A program made the translations under genes and the position numbers. The notes beneath the pieces are model-generated. The model searched no databases. It was not told where the DNA came from and saw only the letters and a list, made by a program, of their open reading frames with translations. From RGIG3178 sp964533965 (lineage in GTDB: Bacteria; Bacillota; Clostridia; Christensenellales; QAND01), in the NCBI GenBank assembly GCA_964533965.1, contig CAZHNN010000002.1, positions 62,001 through 126,000 on the forward strand: a DNA stretch of 64,000 nucleotides, given 5' to 3'. Of the stretch, positions 17,404-25,662 are shown piece by piece; positions within the stretch are counted from its first letter, which is position 1, and each line of letters starts with the position of its first letter.

Positions 17404-18513
17404 ATGGCAAATCTTCCTGAGAAAATCCACTTCAGCGCTATTCTGGCTGACCGCGATCCCGAAGATCCCAAAGGCATGCAACACATCGCCAAAATGTTCG
17501 AAGGCCCCTTTCCGGATGCCGGTCCCGATGATGTCGTCGTCAAAATGAAAGCCTGCAACATCTGCACAACCGACTATCAGCAGTGGATGGGCCTGCGCGA
17601 GCACCAGGGCTTCCCGATGGCGGGCGGCCACGAATTCTCCGGCGAAGTGTACTGGACGGGCGAAAACGTCCGCGGTATCGAAATCGGCTGGCAGGTTGCC
17701 GTTTGCAACGTTCCTTACTGCGGCGAGTGCCACAATTGCCGTAAAGGCGAAACATATGTCTGCACGAATCGTCCCACTCGCAAAGCAGACGACGATTCCT
17801 TCAAGGGTGGCAAGTGCTTTGCTGACTACGCCGTATTCGACAAAAAATACATCTTCCACATCGATGAATCCGTATCCCCTGCCGAAGCCGGCCTGCTCGA
17901 ACCCATTTCCACCGTCGTGCACGGCATCAAAAAATTGCGCGTTGCTCCGCTCGAAGACGTTGTTGTGATCGGTGCCGGCACCATGGGCATGCTCAATGCA
18001 CAGGTTGCCAAAGTTTGGGGCGCCAACGTGTTCATCACCGAGATCGACCAGAAGAAGTTGGACCAGGCCCGCAAGGTGGATGGCATCACCGTGATCGACG
18101 CAAAGGCCAATGATCCTGTTGCCGAAGTGAAGCGCCTGACCGGCGGCCGTGGCGCCGACGCCGTGATCGTGGCTGTTGGTCTGTCCATTGCTTACAAGCA
18201 GGCTTATGATATGCTCAAGGCCGCCCGTGGCCGCATCCTTGTCTTCCCGGCCGGCTATCCGAAGCCCGTCTTCCCCGAAGCATTGGATCCGAACAACGTC
18301 CATTACAAAGAAATAGAAATCATCGGTACCTTTGCAAGCGACCTTGCCGATTGGGAAGATGCCGCTACCTTGCTGAGCAAGCACATGATCGAAGCCCAGT
18401 ATTCTCTGGAAGGCGTTACCATTCCGCTGTGCCGCATCCAGGAAGCTTACAAAGCCGCCGCAACCCCCGGCAGCTTCCGTGTGAGTGTGGATCTGCAGGG
18501 CACAGAAGAGTAA
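17404..18513 (+). CDS. zinc-dependent medium-chain dehydrogenase (MDR)
   Basis: 369 residues, NAD(P)-dependent alcohol/polyol dehydrogenase superfamily. Catalytic zinc ligands Cys54 (NICTTD) and His76-Glu77 (GGHEFSGEV); a structural zinc site of four Cys at 106, 109, 112 and 120 (CGECHNC...C); Rossmann motif VVIGAGTMGML at about 191-201 with ITEIDQKKL after it. Closest in look to sorbitol or threonine dehydrogenases; substrate not determinable. GGAGGG is six bases before the ATG. Codon use is strongly biased to C/G endings, as in highly expressed genes. It carries the duplicated leader. Confidence 0.88.
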   Translation: MANLPEKIHFSAILADRDPEDPKGMQHIAKMFEGPFPDAGPDDVVVKMKACNICTTDYQQWMGLREHQGFPMAGGHEFSGEVYWTGENVRGIEIGWQVAVCNVPYCGECHNCRKGETYVCTNRPTRKADDDSFKGGKCFADYAVFDKKYIFHIDESVSPAEAGLLEPISTVVHGIKKLRVAPLEDVVVIGAGTMGMLNAQVAKVWGANVFITEIDQKKLDQARKVDGITVIDAKANDPVAEVKRLTGGRGADAVIVAVGLSIAYKQAYDMLKAARGRILVFPAGYPKPVFPEALDPNNVHYKEIEIIGTFASDLADWEDAATLLSKHMIEAQYSLEGVTIPLCRIQEAYKAAATPGSFRVSVDLQGTEE

Positions 18514-18535
18514 TCGCACCGTACGCAAATCAAAC

Positions 18536-18568
18536 AAAGCCCCGGCTTTTGCCGGGGCTTTTTCTCAT
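18536..18568 (+). terminator. intrinsic terminator after dehydrogenase
   Basis: AAAGCCCCGGC pairs with GCCGGGGCTTT around TTTT, followed by TT and CTC. Confidence 0.9.
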
Positions 18569-18785
18569 CGAAAAACTCTGTTTTCTGGGCGAAAAACGAG
18601 TTTTCGCCGGGATGGATTGCTTTGCTTGCTTCACTGTCGTTAAGTCGGGATGTTTTTCGAGGGATGAAACCGCTTCCCGAGTTTCTGGGAAAGTAATGCA
18701 CGCAACGATTTAACTTCCTCGCTATCCATAGCTCGTTTGGAAACGAGAAATGCCCTACTCACATTTATATATAAGTAAAAAGCTT

Positions 18786-19115
18786 GAGGGCGACGGTAGC
18801 GGGCTTTCACAGGGGCAATGGCAACTGATTTCCATTGCTCGCGTAGCAGTGGCCGACCCGCCTGTTATGATTCTGGATGAAGCCACTTCTTCGATTGATA
18901 CACGAACCGAAGCGATAGTCCAAAAAGGCATGGATGCATTGATGAAAGGTCGAACGGTCTTTGTGATTGCCCATCGCCTGTCAACCGTTCAGAACTCCGA
19001 TGTAATCATGGTGTTGGATAATGGCCATATCATTGAGCGGGGCAGCCATGAACAGCTTATTAAAGAGAGGGGAAAATATTATTAACTATATACAGGTGCA
19101 TTTGAACTTGAATGA
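18786..19115 (+). pseudogene. 3' fragment of an ABC exporter ATPase gene
   Basis: Only the last third of an ABC exporter nucleotide-binding domain remains: signature LSQGQWQLISIARV, Walker B PPVMILDEATSSID, H-loop VIAHRLSTVQNSD, and the tail GSHEQLIKERGKYY. An in-frame TAA at 19083 interrupts the usual end; reading through it gives LYTGAFELE then TGA at 19113, matching intact relatives, so the stop looks like a CAA/AAA-to-TAA nonsense change. Walker A and the membrane domain are absent. Signature Arg is replaced by Trp (GQWQ). Decayed. Confidence 0.85.
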
Positions 19116-19293
19116 TAAGGAGAATGTATTAGCTAAGAATTCATTGATCGCGTTATGACATAAAAAACCGTCATTGGTTGATGCTTTTGTGCGGCTTAAG
19201 ATATAATGGAGAAACAAAATCAGAAAAGCAGGGCGCCATATACGCGAGAGAAAACCTGCAAAACGTAGTGTTTCTGCGGGCTTTCAGGCGTCT

Positions 19294-19323
19294 GGCGGAG
19301 GAGGGATTCTCGGAGCTTGCCCC
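19294..19323. repeat. short copy resembling tRNA-Ser 3' end
   Basis: GGCGGAGGAGGGATTCTCGG repeats the start of the element at 20000 (one GAG shorter) and, for its first 17 bases allowing that deletion, the antisense 3' end of tRNA-Ser at 20327. The 268 bases between the ABC pseudogene and the GNAT gene otherwise show nothing but an uncalled 69-codon frame. Confidence 0.5.
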
Positions 19324-19383
19324 TCTGATTGATATAATATTAATGCTTGTATGCTCGACTAATAATGCAAATGGGGTGTTGAT

Positions 19384-19941
19384 ATGAAGATAGAAACGGA
19401 AGAACTCATTATCCGTAATTTTAAATTAACCGATGAAAAAGATTTATGTGAATATATGTTGCAGCGGGTGAATGCTCAATTTGAATCATACCCGAATTTT
19501 ACCCATCTTAAAGCAAGGGAAGAAATTGAAAAACGTTCTCAAAGCGATGAATTTTTTGCAATTGAATTAAAGGAAATTCATAAAGTTATTGGAAATATTT
19601 ATTTGGGAAAAAGAAAGTTTAACTCGAGGGAATTAGGATATGTGTTGAATGAGAGCTATCAGAACAAAGGATATGGGAGTGCAGCAAGTAAAGCTATGAT
19701 TGACTATGCTTTTAAGCGAGGGGTACATAGAATCTATGCAGAATGTACCCCACAAAATATACCTTCTTGGAAGGTTATGGAGAAGATTGGCCTCAAAAGA
19801 GAAGCCTATTTTAGGAAAAACGTTTCTTTCCATAATGATTCAAAAGGAAATCCAATTTACTTGGACACCTACGTGTATGCGGCTTTAAATCCTATTGAGG
19901 AGAATGAAAATAATTCTAACATATGTTTATCTGATGAATAA
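19384..19941 (+). CDS. GNAT N-acetyltransferase, RimJ/RimL type
   Basis: 185 residues. N-terminal ETEELIIRNFKLTDEKDL is the usual RimJ/RimL opening; acetyl-CoA site ESYQNKGYGSAASKAMIDYAF (Q/RxxGxG/A), then HRIYAECTPQNIPSWKVMEKIGLKREAYFRKN. It would acetylate an amine or protein N terminus; substrate unknown. The gene is much more AT-rich than its neighbours and lies between two sequences resembling the tRNA-Ser 3' end, which points to acquisition. Start ATG preceded by GGGGTGTTGAT. Confidence 0.85.
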   Translation: MKIETEELIIRNFKLTDEKDLCEYMLQRVNAQFESYPNFTHLKAREEIEKRSQSDEFFAIELKEIHKVIGNIYLGKRKFNSRELGYVLNESYQNKGYGSAASKAMIDYAFKRGVHRIYAECTPQNIPSWKVMEKIGLKREAYFRKNVSFHNDSKGNPIYLDTYVYAALNPIEENENNSNICLSDE

Positions 19942-19999
19942 TGCACATGATCTGAAGTCAATTTTGTAATTAGGATCTAGTCCTCTTATCAATTTTGAA

Positions 20000-20276
20000 T
20001 GGCGGAGGAGGAGGGATTCTCGGCGCTTCGCGCCTGTTTCGCGGTTCACAATGGTCGCCTGTCTTCGCTGCCGCTCGTCACGCTCCCTTGTTCACCGAAC
20101 CTCCCGCTCCCTTTATCACCCACAGGGCGAGGCTACCTCTCGCTTCCTCTGAAAGACATGGGCTCGATCTTCGCTGCCGCTTGCTCTCACCTCATGCTTT
20201 CAGAACCTCCAACTCGCTTTACCCCACACTGTGGGCGCTCGTTTCCGGTTCCTCTCAGGTTCTCATCCCTCCTCTA
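20000..20276. repeat. GC-rich non-coding repeat element next to tRNA-Ser
   Basis: Begins with TGGCGGAGGAGGAGGGATT, identical to the antisense 3' end of tRNA-Ser at 20326, then diverges. It ends with ATCCCTCCTC, the inverse of GAGGAGGGAT at its start, so the roughly 277-base segment has short terminal inverted repeats. Within it, CTGAAAGACATG and CATGCTTTCAG are also inverted. The frame crossing it reads into antisense tRNA and is not a gene. Possibly a small mobile or tRNA-derived element. Confidence 0.5.
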
Positions 20277-20287
20277 CTTCTATGACA

Positions 20288-20325
20288 AAAAAGATAGAGC
20301 CACATTCAGTGGCTCTATCTTTTTT
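20288..20325 (-). terminator. terminator of tRNA-Ser
   Basis: AGATAGAGCCAC and GTGGCTCTATCT pair around a five-base loop; read on the minus strand it directly follows the tRNA and ends in TTTTTT. It is symmetrical and could work on both strands. Confidence 0.85.
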
Positions 20326-20418
20326 TGGCGGAGGAGGAGGGATTCGAACCCTCGAACCGCTTTTGACGGTTACACGATTTCCAATCGTGCGCCCTCGACC
20401 AAGCTAGGCGACTCCTCC
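20326..20418 (-). tRNA. tRNA-Ser (anticodon GGA)
   Basis: 93 bases including encoded CCA. On the minus strand: acceptor GGAGGAG pairs with CTCCTCC, discriminator G then CCA; anticodon stem CACGA/TCGTG holds the loop TTGGAAA with anticodon GGA; a long variable arm (TAACCGTCAAAAGCGGTT) is typical of tRNA-Ser; T arm GAGGG-TTCGAAT-CCCTC. Confidence 0.97.
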
Positions 20419-20482
20419 AGAAAAAACGATTCTTTTCACTGCGCCGTTCTCAATTGATTACGAGTGCATGGGCAGCATTCGC

Positions 20483-20511
20483 AGTATACGCAAATAATGC
20501 TTCCTTGTCAA
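20483..20511 (-). promoter_or_regulatory. promoter of tRNA-Ser
   Basis: On the minus strand TTGACA (20511-20506) and TATACT (20488-20483) are separated by 17 bases, about 65 bases before the tRNA. Confidence 0.8.
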
Positions 20512-20624
20512 GTCCATAGGACGTTCCAGCCACCCATATTGACATGGTTTGCCATCCGCTCTATCATAGGAATTAATCTATATCGATTTTCGATATTGCA
20601 ATCCGATAAGAGGCGGGTGGTCTC

Positions 20625-20948
20625 ATGGAAAACCGCATTCTCCGCAAGCTTTTTTTGGGCTTTATCAGCATCCACATCCTATACCATGCCCAAAAGGAGC
20701 CTTTCTACGGCTCCTGGATGATAGAGGAACTCGGGCATCACGGCTATGCCATGAGCGCCGGAACTCTTTACCCGATACTTCACAGTATGCAGCGGGACGG
20801 GCTCTTGCAATGCGAAAATCGCAATGTGGACGGCAAAATACGTAAATATTATTCCATCACCGAAACCGGCTCATCGGTCTTGTTGCAGGCAAGGGAGAAA
20901 GCCTTCGAGTTGTTCAAAGAAATCAAAACCACAGGAGATCAAAAATGA
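20625..20948 (+). CDS. PadR family transcriptional regulator of ABC exporter
   Basis: 107 residues, PadR winged helix: FYGSWMIEELGHHGYAMSAGTLYPILHSMQRDGLL (helix-turn-helix) and wing GKIRKYYSITETGS, with a C-terminal dimerisation helix. GGCGGGTGGT precedes the ATG. Its TGA overlaps the ATG of the first exporter gene (ATGA), so it is cotranscribed with, and probably represses, the exporter; such pairs commonly respond to antibiotics or peptides. Confidence 0.92.
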   Translation: MENRILRKLFLGFISIHILYHAQKEPFYGSWMIEELGHHGYAMSAGTLYPILHSMQRDGLLQCENRNVDGKIRKYYSITETGSSVLLQAREKAFELFKEIKTTGDQK

Positions 20949-22687
20949 AGCTGTTTGGCCCGCCACATGGGAAAGAAACACTTCCCCGCTACCTTTTCAA
21001 GTACATGCCCCAGTTTATCGTCTCTTCGCTCGGTGGTATTCTGTATAACACCATGGTAGTACTGGGACCGATCTTCCTCGGCCGTTTGATCGACGCGGCG
21101 GGAGGCGGCGCCGGCACGCAGGTACTTCTGTCCGCGCTGTATTTTGTAGGTGTCACGGCTTTTTTCCAACTCGCCCGTTTTATCAAGCGTTGGTACATGC
21201 GCGATCAGTTCAACCGCATCGCCTGCGACCTTCGCCAGACCTTCTTGGAGCGCATGCTGGGACGGACGCTTCCGGAATTGGAAAAGGAGACCGTTGGCGA
21301 TCTGATGTCCCGCACCGTCTCGGACGTCACGCTGGTTGTGGATACCGTTATGTCCACCATCAACGAAGGCTGGGATACATTCTTGCTGATGATCTCCTAT
21401 TTTGTCGCATTGATGCTTAAGGATTGGAAGATCACGCTGCTGGCGTCCACGATGGTTCCCTTGACCATTTTGTTGGCGCACAGCTTGCGCAACATCCTCT
21501 ATCGGTTCTCGTTGGAAGCGAGAAAAGCGGCGTCCGCTTCCAACAGCGGCCTGCAGCGTTACCTTGAAGCGGCGGCGGTACTGCGGCTGTTCGGGCGCGA
21601 AGAGTCCGAAGCGGAAGGCATCCGTTCTTCATTTGAACGCCAGAACGTTTTCAATACCCACCAAATGCTTCTCCAGCAAGCCCTTCTTCCCATATATGCG
21701 CTGCTGGCCGGCCTTGGCGTCGTATTGGCCATCGGGATGGGCGGCACTCTCGTGGTGCAAGGAGTCTGGACGGTAGGGTCGCTGAACGCCTATCTCGTCA
21801 TGTTCATCGCATTCACGGGCCGCACGCAAGTGGCGGCAAGGGTATTCAACCAGTGGCACGCAGCAAGAGCCGCATGGGTTCGCGTGAAGGAAAAGTTGGA
21901 TATAAAAACAACCCTTCCATCGGATGAACAAGCATCAGCTCCCGTTTTGGAGGAGCTTACGGTTCAAAACCTGTCCTTCGGTTATAACGAAAATGAAATC
22001 CTGCATAAAATCACTTTTTCTGCAAAAAAAGGCCAGATCATCGGCATCACGGGCGCTGTCGGATCGGGCAAAACGGCTCTGGCCCATGCGCTGTTGGGCT
22101 TGTATCCGTATTCCGGCAGCATCGCGGTGGATGGCGAAGAGCTTTGTATGCTGACACAGGACAAAAGAAGCGGAATCATCGCCTATACAGGGCACGAGCA
22201 GTTTTTATTCTCCATGAGCATCAAGGATAATATCCAATTTTCCAACACAAACAGCGATAGGTTGGATATGGCGCTCGAAACATCCGCGCTCAAAGAGGAC
22301 TTGGCAAGATTTGATCAGGGGCTCGAAACCCTCGTAGGGGAAAAGGGGGTCAGGGTTTCCGGTGGACAGCGTCAGCGAATTGCGATGGCTCGTGCTGTAT
22401 ATGCAAATACACCGCTGTTGCTGCTGGATGACCCGTTCTCCGCGGTCGATATCGCCACCGAAGCAAGGATGGTCGAACGCATGCGGCAGCTTTGTCAAGA
22501 CCGTATCGTGCTGTTGTTCACCCACCGCTTAACCGCTTTTCAGCAAGTCGACAATATACTGGTGCTGGAAAATGGGAACATCGTACAGAGGGGCAACCAC
22601 GAAGAGCTGATGCGCGAAGATGGGTTGTATAAAGACATTTATACCGCCCAGGTGTTCATGGAGGAAGCCCATGCAAGCAAAGAATGA
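20945..22687 (+). CDS. heterodimeric ABC exporter subunit A (degenerate ATP site)
   Basis: 580 residues: six-helix type IV exporter membrane domain (1-310) fused to a nucleotide-binding domain (about 335-580). Walker A GAVGSGKT, signature VSGGQRQRIAMARAV, Walker B LLLLDDPFSAVD, and FTHRLTAF at the H-loop. The residue after Walker B Asp is Asp, not the catalytic Glu, as expected for the non-hydrolysing half of BmrC/BmrD or TM287/288-type pumps. Coupled to padR by ATGA and overlaps the partner gene by 17 bases. Confidence 0.93.
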   Translation: MKLFGPPHGKETLPRYLFKYMPQFIVSSLGGILYNTMVVLGPIFLGRLIDAAGGGAGTQVLLSALYFVGVTAFFQLARFIKRWYMRDQFNRIACDLRQTFLERMLGRTLPELEKETVGDLMSRTVSDVTLVVDTVMSTINEGWDTFLLMISYFVALMLKDWKITLLASTMVPLTILLAHSLRNILYRFSLEARKAASASNSGLQRYLEAAAVLRLFGREESEAEGIRSSFERQNVFNTHQMLLQQALLPIYALLAGLGVVLAIGMGGTLVVQGVWTVGSLNAYLVMFIAFTGRTQVAARVFNQWHAARAAWVRVKEKLDIKTTLPSDEQASAPVLEELTVQNLSFGYNENEILHKITFSAKKGQIIGITGAVGSGKTALAHALLGLYPYSGSIAVDGEELCMLTQDKRSGIIAYTGHEQFLFSMSIKDNIQFSNTNSDRLDMALETSALKEDLARFDQGLETLVGEKGVRVSGGQRQRIAMARAVYANTPLLLLDDPFSAVDIATEARMVERMRQLCQDRIVLLFTHRLTAFQQVDNILVLENGNIVQRGNHEELMREDGLYKDIYTAQVFMEEAHASKE

Positions 22688-24425
22688 CTTTTTGACAAAC
22701 GCATTTAAGCAAACGGCAAAACGGCTCTTACCGCAAACCCTTATGCTTCTGCTCTGTGTTGTTGCAGGAGCGTTCATCAGCATATGGCCATCGCTGATAT
22801 TAAAACGCATCGTAGACGGACCGTTGGTCAATGGTGGGCAGGGTTTGTGGCATTATGCCTTTTTATACTTGGGCGCGGTTGCATTGATCGGGCTGAACGA
22901 TCTGATGCGCCAGTACAGCGCAACGGTATTCGGTCAACGGGTGCTGTTGCACATCCGCACCCAGATGCTCCAAAGGCTCAGGCTTTTGCCGATGTCCTAT
23001 TATCTTAAGGTCCCTTCCGGTGAAACCATCTCCCGCTTCACCGCGGACATCGAAGCCGTCAATACGCTGTTCACATCAGGTGTAATAAGCGCTTTGGCCG
23101 ACCTGTTTAAAATCATCGGGCTGCTCATCACGTTGTTTACGCTTTCTGCATCCTTTGGCCTTATATCCCTTTGTGCGCTTCCCGCATTGTATTTTCTTAC
23201 CAACTATTTTCGAAAAAACATCTACCAGAAGCAACTTATTGTACGCAAACGCGTTTCGGATATCAACACCGGCATTCAGGAAACCTATGCAGGTATGAAG
23301 ATCATCAAGATTTTCGGAAAAGAACGCTTTTTTGCACAGCGGTTCGAACCGCTGTTGGAAAACCACCGCATTGCGATGAATGCCAACAGTATCTACGACG
23401 CATGGTTCCCTTGCCTTACGCAGACATTGCGTGCCATCGTTATCGCAGCCGCCATCTTCATCGGCGCCAAGAACAATTTGACGCCGATAGCGCTGGGGTT
23501 GTCGTTGGGCACGTTGGCTGCGGCAGCGGATCTATTCATCCGCCTGTTTACGCCCATTGAAGCGGCGTCCAGCGAAATCCAGACCATCCAGCAGGCGATG
23601 GCGGGCATCAGCCGCGTCAAGGCATTCTTCGACCAGCCGACGGAAGACAGGCAGAATATCGAAGTCAAAGAGGCAACTATAAACGATACCACGGTGGTTT
23701 TACAGAACGTGCACTTCGCCTATACAGATGGCAAGGATGTGCTTTCAGATGCCTCCATGACCATTCCTATGGGTACCAAAGCCGCCATAGCGGGGCGGAC
23801 AGGGTCCGGCAAAACCACGCTGATGAACCTGGTAACAGGCCTGTACGAACCAAAGAGCGGAAGCATCACGATTGGCGGACTAAACCCTTACCTTCTTCCA
23901 CCCACCGCCCGCAGAAAATTGATCGGCATTGTTCCACAGAACATCGTGCTCTTCAACGGTACCATATTGGAAAACGTCTCGCTACGCGACGATACGATCA
24001 CAAAAGAGCAAGTGGAACGGGCGCTTAGAACAGTGGGGCTGTACGACGCGATTTATCAGATGCCCGATGGCCTTTTAACCTATATCGGCGAAGGCGCGCA
24101 GAAGCTATCTTTTGGCCAAACACAGCTTCTGTCCCTGGCACGCGCCATCGTAACCGATCCACCGTTGCTGCTCCTGGATGAATTGACATCCGGCTTGGAT
24201 GCTGTTACCGAGCGATCTGTTCTTCAGGCGATAGCAGACATCAGCGGGAAAAAGACGATCCTCACCATTAGCCATCGCCTGTCCGGAATCATTGACGCCG
24301 ATACGGTGCATATCATGGAACGCGGCCGCATCGTGGAAAGCGGGTCTCCCGCGGAACTGATGCAAAAGGAAGGCTGGTATTCGCGATACAAACGCCTGGA
24401 GGATGCGAATTGGCGTATTTCATAA
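22671..24425 (+). CDS. heterodimeric ABC exporter subunit B (catalytic ATP site)
   Basis: 584 residues: exporter membrane domain (1-320) with QETYAGMKIIKIFGKERFF at the coupling region, then the ATPase domain with Walker A AGRTGSGKTTLMN, signature LSFGQTQLLSLARAI (GGQ replaced by FGQ), Walker B LLLLDELTSGLD with catalytic Glu, and ISHRLSGI. The start is the ATG at 22671 because GGAGGA lies five bases upstream; the longer frame from 22620 lies inside subunit A. Together with subunit A it forms a drug or peptide export pump. Confidence 0.93.
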   Translation: MQAKNDFLTNAFKQTAKRLLPQTLMLLLCVVAGAFISIWPSLILKRIVDGPLVNGGQGLWHYAFLYLGAVALIGLNDLMRQYSATVFGQRVLLHIRTQMLQRLRLLPMSYYLKVPSGETISRFTADIEAVNTLFTSGVISALADLFKIIGLLITLFTLSASFGLISLCALPALYFLTNYFRKNIYQKQLIVRKRVSDINTGIQETYAGMKIIKIFGKERFFAQRFEPLLENHRIAMNANSIYDAWFPCLTQTLRAIVIAAAIFIGAKNNLTPIALGLSLGTLAAAADLFIRLFTPIEAASSEIQTIQQAMAGISRVKAFFDQPTEDRQNIEVKEATINDTTVVLQNVHFAYTDGKDVLSDASMTIPMGTKAAIAGRTGSGKTTLMNLVTGLYEPKSGSITIGGLNPYLLPPTARRKLIGIVPQNIVLFNGTILENVSLRDDTITKEQVERALRTVGLYDAIYQMPDGLLTYIGEGAQKLSFGQTQLLSLARAIVTDPPLLLLDELTSGLDAVTERSVLQAIADISGKKTILTISHRLSGIIDADTVHIMERGRIVESGSPAELMQKEGWYSRYKRLEDANWRIS

Positions 24426-24435
24426 AACCCCGAAA

Positions 24436-24469
24436 AAAAAGGAGACAGGGCTGACCTGCCTCCTTTTTG
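24436..24469 (+). terminator. intrinsic terminator after ABC exporter
   Basis: AAAAGGAGACAGG pairs with CCTGCCTCCTTTT (one mismatch), T-run follows. It could also serve the converging ktrA gene. Confidence 0.85.
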
Positions 24470-24482
24470 CTTAATATTCCTT

Positions 24483-25127
24483 TTATACGTTACTCAGCTT
24501 ATCGATCTGATCATGGCTTCCGATAACAAAGATCGCGTCACCCACCTTTAATATTTCATCTGAAGAAGGGGTGACCGTCATCTGCCCGTCGCGGTATACG
24601 GCAACGATGTTTATCCCGTATTTCGCGCGCGCATCGGTTTCACGGATCGACTTGCCCACCCAGCTTTTTGGCGTGGTCATCTCCATCATGCCATGTGACT
24701 TGGAAAGCATGATGTAGTCGAGTATATCGGCGTTGGCAATGCTTCGCGCCAGCCGTATGCCCATGTCGCGCTCCGGGAAAATGACCTTGTCGGCTCCTAC
24801 GCGGGAAAGGATCTTCGCATTGAGGTCGGACGTCGCCTTACAGACTACCTTCGGCACGCCCATATCTTTTAATATCATCGTTGCAAAAATGCAGGGCTGA
24901 AGCTCGCCGATGCTGAGCACCACCGTGTCGAAGTTCCGAAGACCCAACGCTTTGAGAGCGCGCTCGTCCTTAATATCCGCCTGCACGCAGTTGGTCAGAA
25001 GCGGCGCCATTTCATTGACGATGTCCTCGTCTTGGTCCACGCCAAGCACATCGTGTCCCAGGTTCGTCAGTGTGATGGCCAGCGACCGTCCAAACCTTCC
25101 CAGTCCCAGTACAGCAATTTGTTTCAT
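24483..25127 (-). CDS. ktrA: KtrA/TrkA-type potassium channel gating protein
   Basis: 214 residues. RCK-N domain with nucleotide motif MKQIAVLGLGRFGRSLA and VLGVDQDEDIVN, RCK-C domain from about 135 (GKSIRETDARAKYGINIVAV...KVGDAIFVIGSHDQIDKL). It forms a cytoplasmic ring that gates a KtrB/TrkH-type channel in response to nucleotides. The ATG at 25127 begins the conserved motif; the assembly gap eight bases upstream hides the ribosome site. No ktrB is seen beside it, although the gap could conceal one. Confidence 0.9.
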   Translation of the reverse strand: MKQIAVLGLGRFGRSLAITLTNLGHDVLGVDQDEDIVNEMAPLLTNCVQADIKDERALKALGLRNFDTVVLSIGELQPCIFATMILKDMGVPKVVCKATSDLNAKILSRVGADKVIFPERDMGIRLARSIANADILDYIMLSKSHGMMEMTTPKSWVGKSIRETDARAKYGINIVAVYRDGQMTVTPSSDEILKVGDAIFVIGSHDQIDKLSNV

Positions 25128-25134
25128 ATCAAGG

Positions 25135-25144
25135 NNNNNNNNNN
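25135..25144. other. assembly gap of 10 N upstream of ktrA
   Basis: Ten N flanked by AAGG and CCTT; real length unknown. A partner gene or promoter could be missing here. Confidence 0.99.
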
Positions 25145-25227
25145 CCTTCGGGGTACCGGATGCTATCCTCATCCTCTTAAACAATGGTCGACTGATCGTC
25201 GCCTTCGCTATTTTGCAAAACAAAAGG

Positions 25228-25254
25228 CAGGGTGAATAGCACCCTGCCTGCCAT
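25228..25254 (-). terminator. intrinsic terminator between SRP RNA and ktrA
   Basis: On the minus strand AGGCAGGGTG and CACCCTGCCT pair around CTATT, followed by TTTGTTTT. The 95 bases between it and the SRP RNA 3' end hold no recognised gene, so it may be a back-up terminator. Confidence 0.75.
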
Positions 25255-25349
25255 GAGAATAGCTATAAACCGAATGACGGCTTGTAAAGGCAATAGGTTT
25301 TCTAACCAGCGTATAACACTCAAAGTCAACCCTCAACCTTAATAAAAAA

Positions 25350-25618
25350 ATGCCGCGCACCCTTCTTTGATAGAGTACGCCTGATGCCATACACACAGGT
25401 GGCTACGGCCCGGTCTTCCCGCGGCACATGGCGATCCCGCTTAATGCTGCTCCCGTCAAGGCCTGACATGTTTCACAGGCAACCATTGCACGGGGCCCAG
25501 CCATCAACGCTCCTTATATGTACACGTTTCAAACGCACCGAACCGAGGAAGGGCTTCCTGCCCTGCATGAAGCGGTTTTCAGGAAAAGGGCACCGCTAGC
25601 TCCCCGCTTGGCGCGGCA
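25350..25618 (-). ncRNA. ffs: signal recognition particle RNA, large (Alu-containing) type
   Basis: About 270 bases, recognised by comparison with B. subtilis scRNA. Minus-strand landmarks: GGGGAGCTAGCGGTGCCCT near the 5' end (Alu domain), CGTGCAATGG, then ACATGTCAGG and GAGCAGCATTAAG of the S-domain apical helix, ATGTGCCGCGGG, and GGGTGCGCGGCA before a seven-T run. It binds Ffh to target membrane and secreted proteins. The usual TCAGGTCCGGAAGGAAGCAGC loop here reads TCAGGCCTTGACGGGAGCAGC, a modest departure. End points are approximate. Confidence 0.92.
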
Positions 25619-25633
25619 AACTCGAATGATTGA

Positions 25634-25662
25634 ATCATATCAAATCCGGTGATTTTCGTCAA
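25634..25662 (-). promoter_or_regulatory. promoter of SRP RNA
   Basis: On the minus strand TTGACG (25662-25657) and TATGAT (25639-25634) with a 17-base spacer, placing the start of transcription near 25626. The -35 lies inside the last codons of the QueG-like gene. Confidence 0.8.

Noticed and set aside
17386..18537. 383-codon ORF antisense to the dehydrogenase
   Set aside because: Shadow frame produced by the strong codon bias of the real gene on the other strand.
19178..19387. 69-codon ORF before the GNAT gene
   Set aside because: Crosses a repeat copy, no ribosome site, overlaps the real start.
19999..20457. 152-codon plus-strand ORF across the tRNA-Ser
   Set aside because: Its end (RRRRDSNPR... 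and NRAPSTKLG) is the antisense translation of tRNA-Ser, a well-known false prediction, and the rest is repeat element.
25145..25340. Remnant of ktrB upstream of ktrA
   Set aside because: No frame on either strand shows KtrB/TrkH motifs, and a terminator lies in between.
25384..25599. 71-codon ORF within the SRP RNA
   Set aside because: The sequence is explained by the structured RNA on the minus strand.
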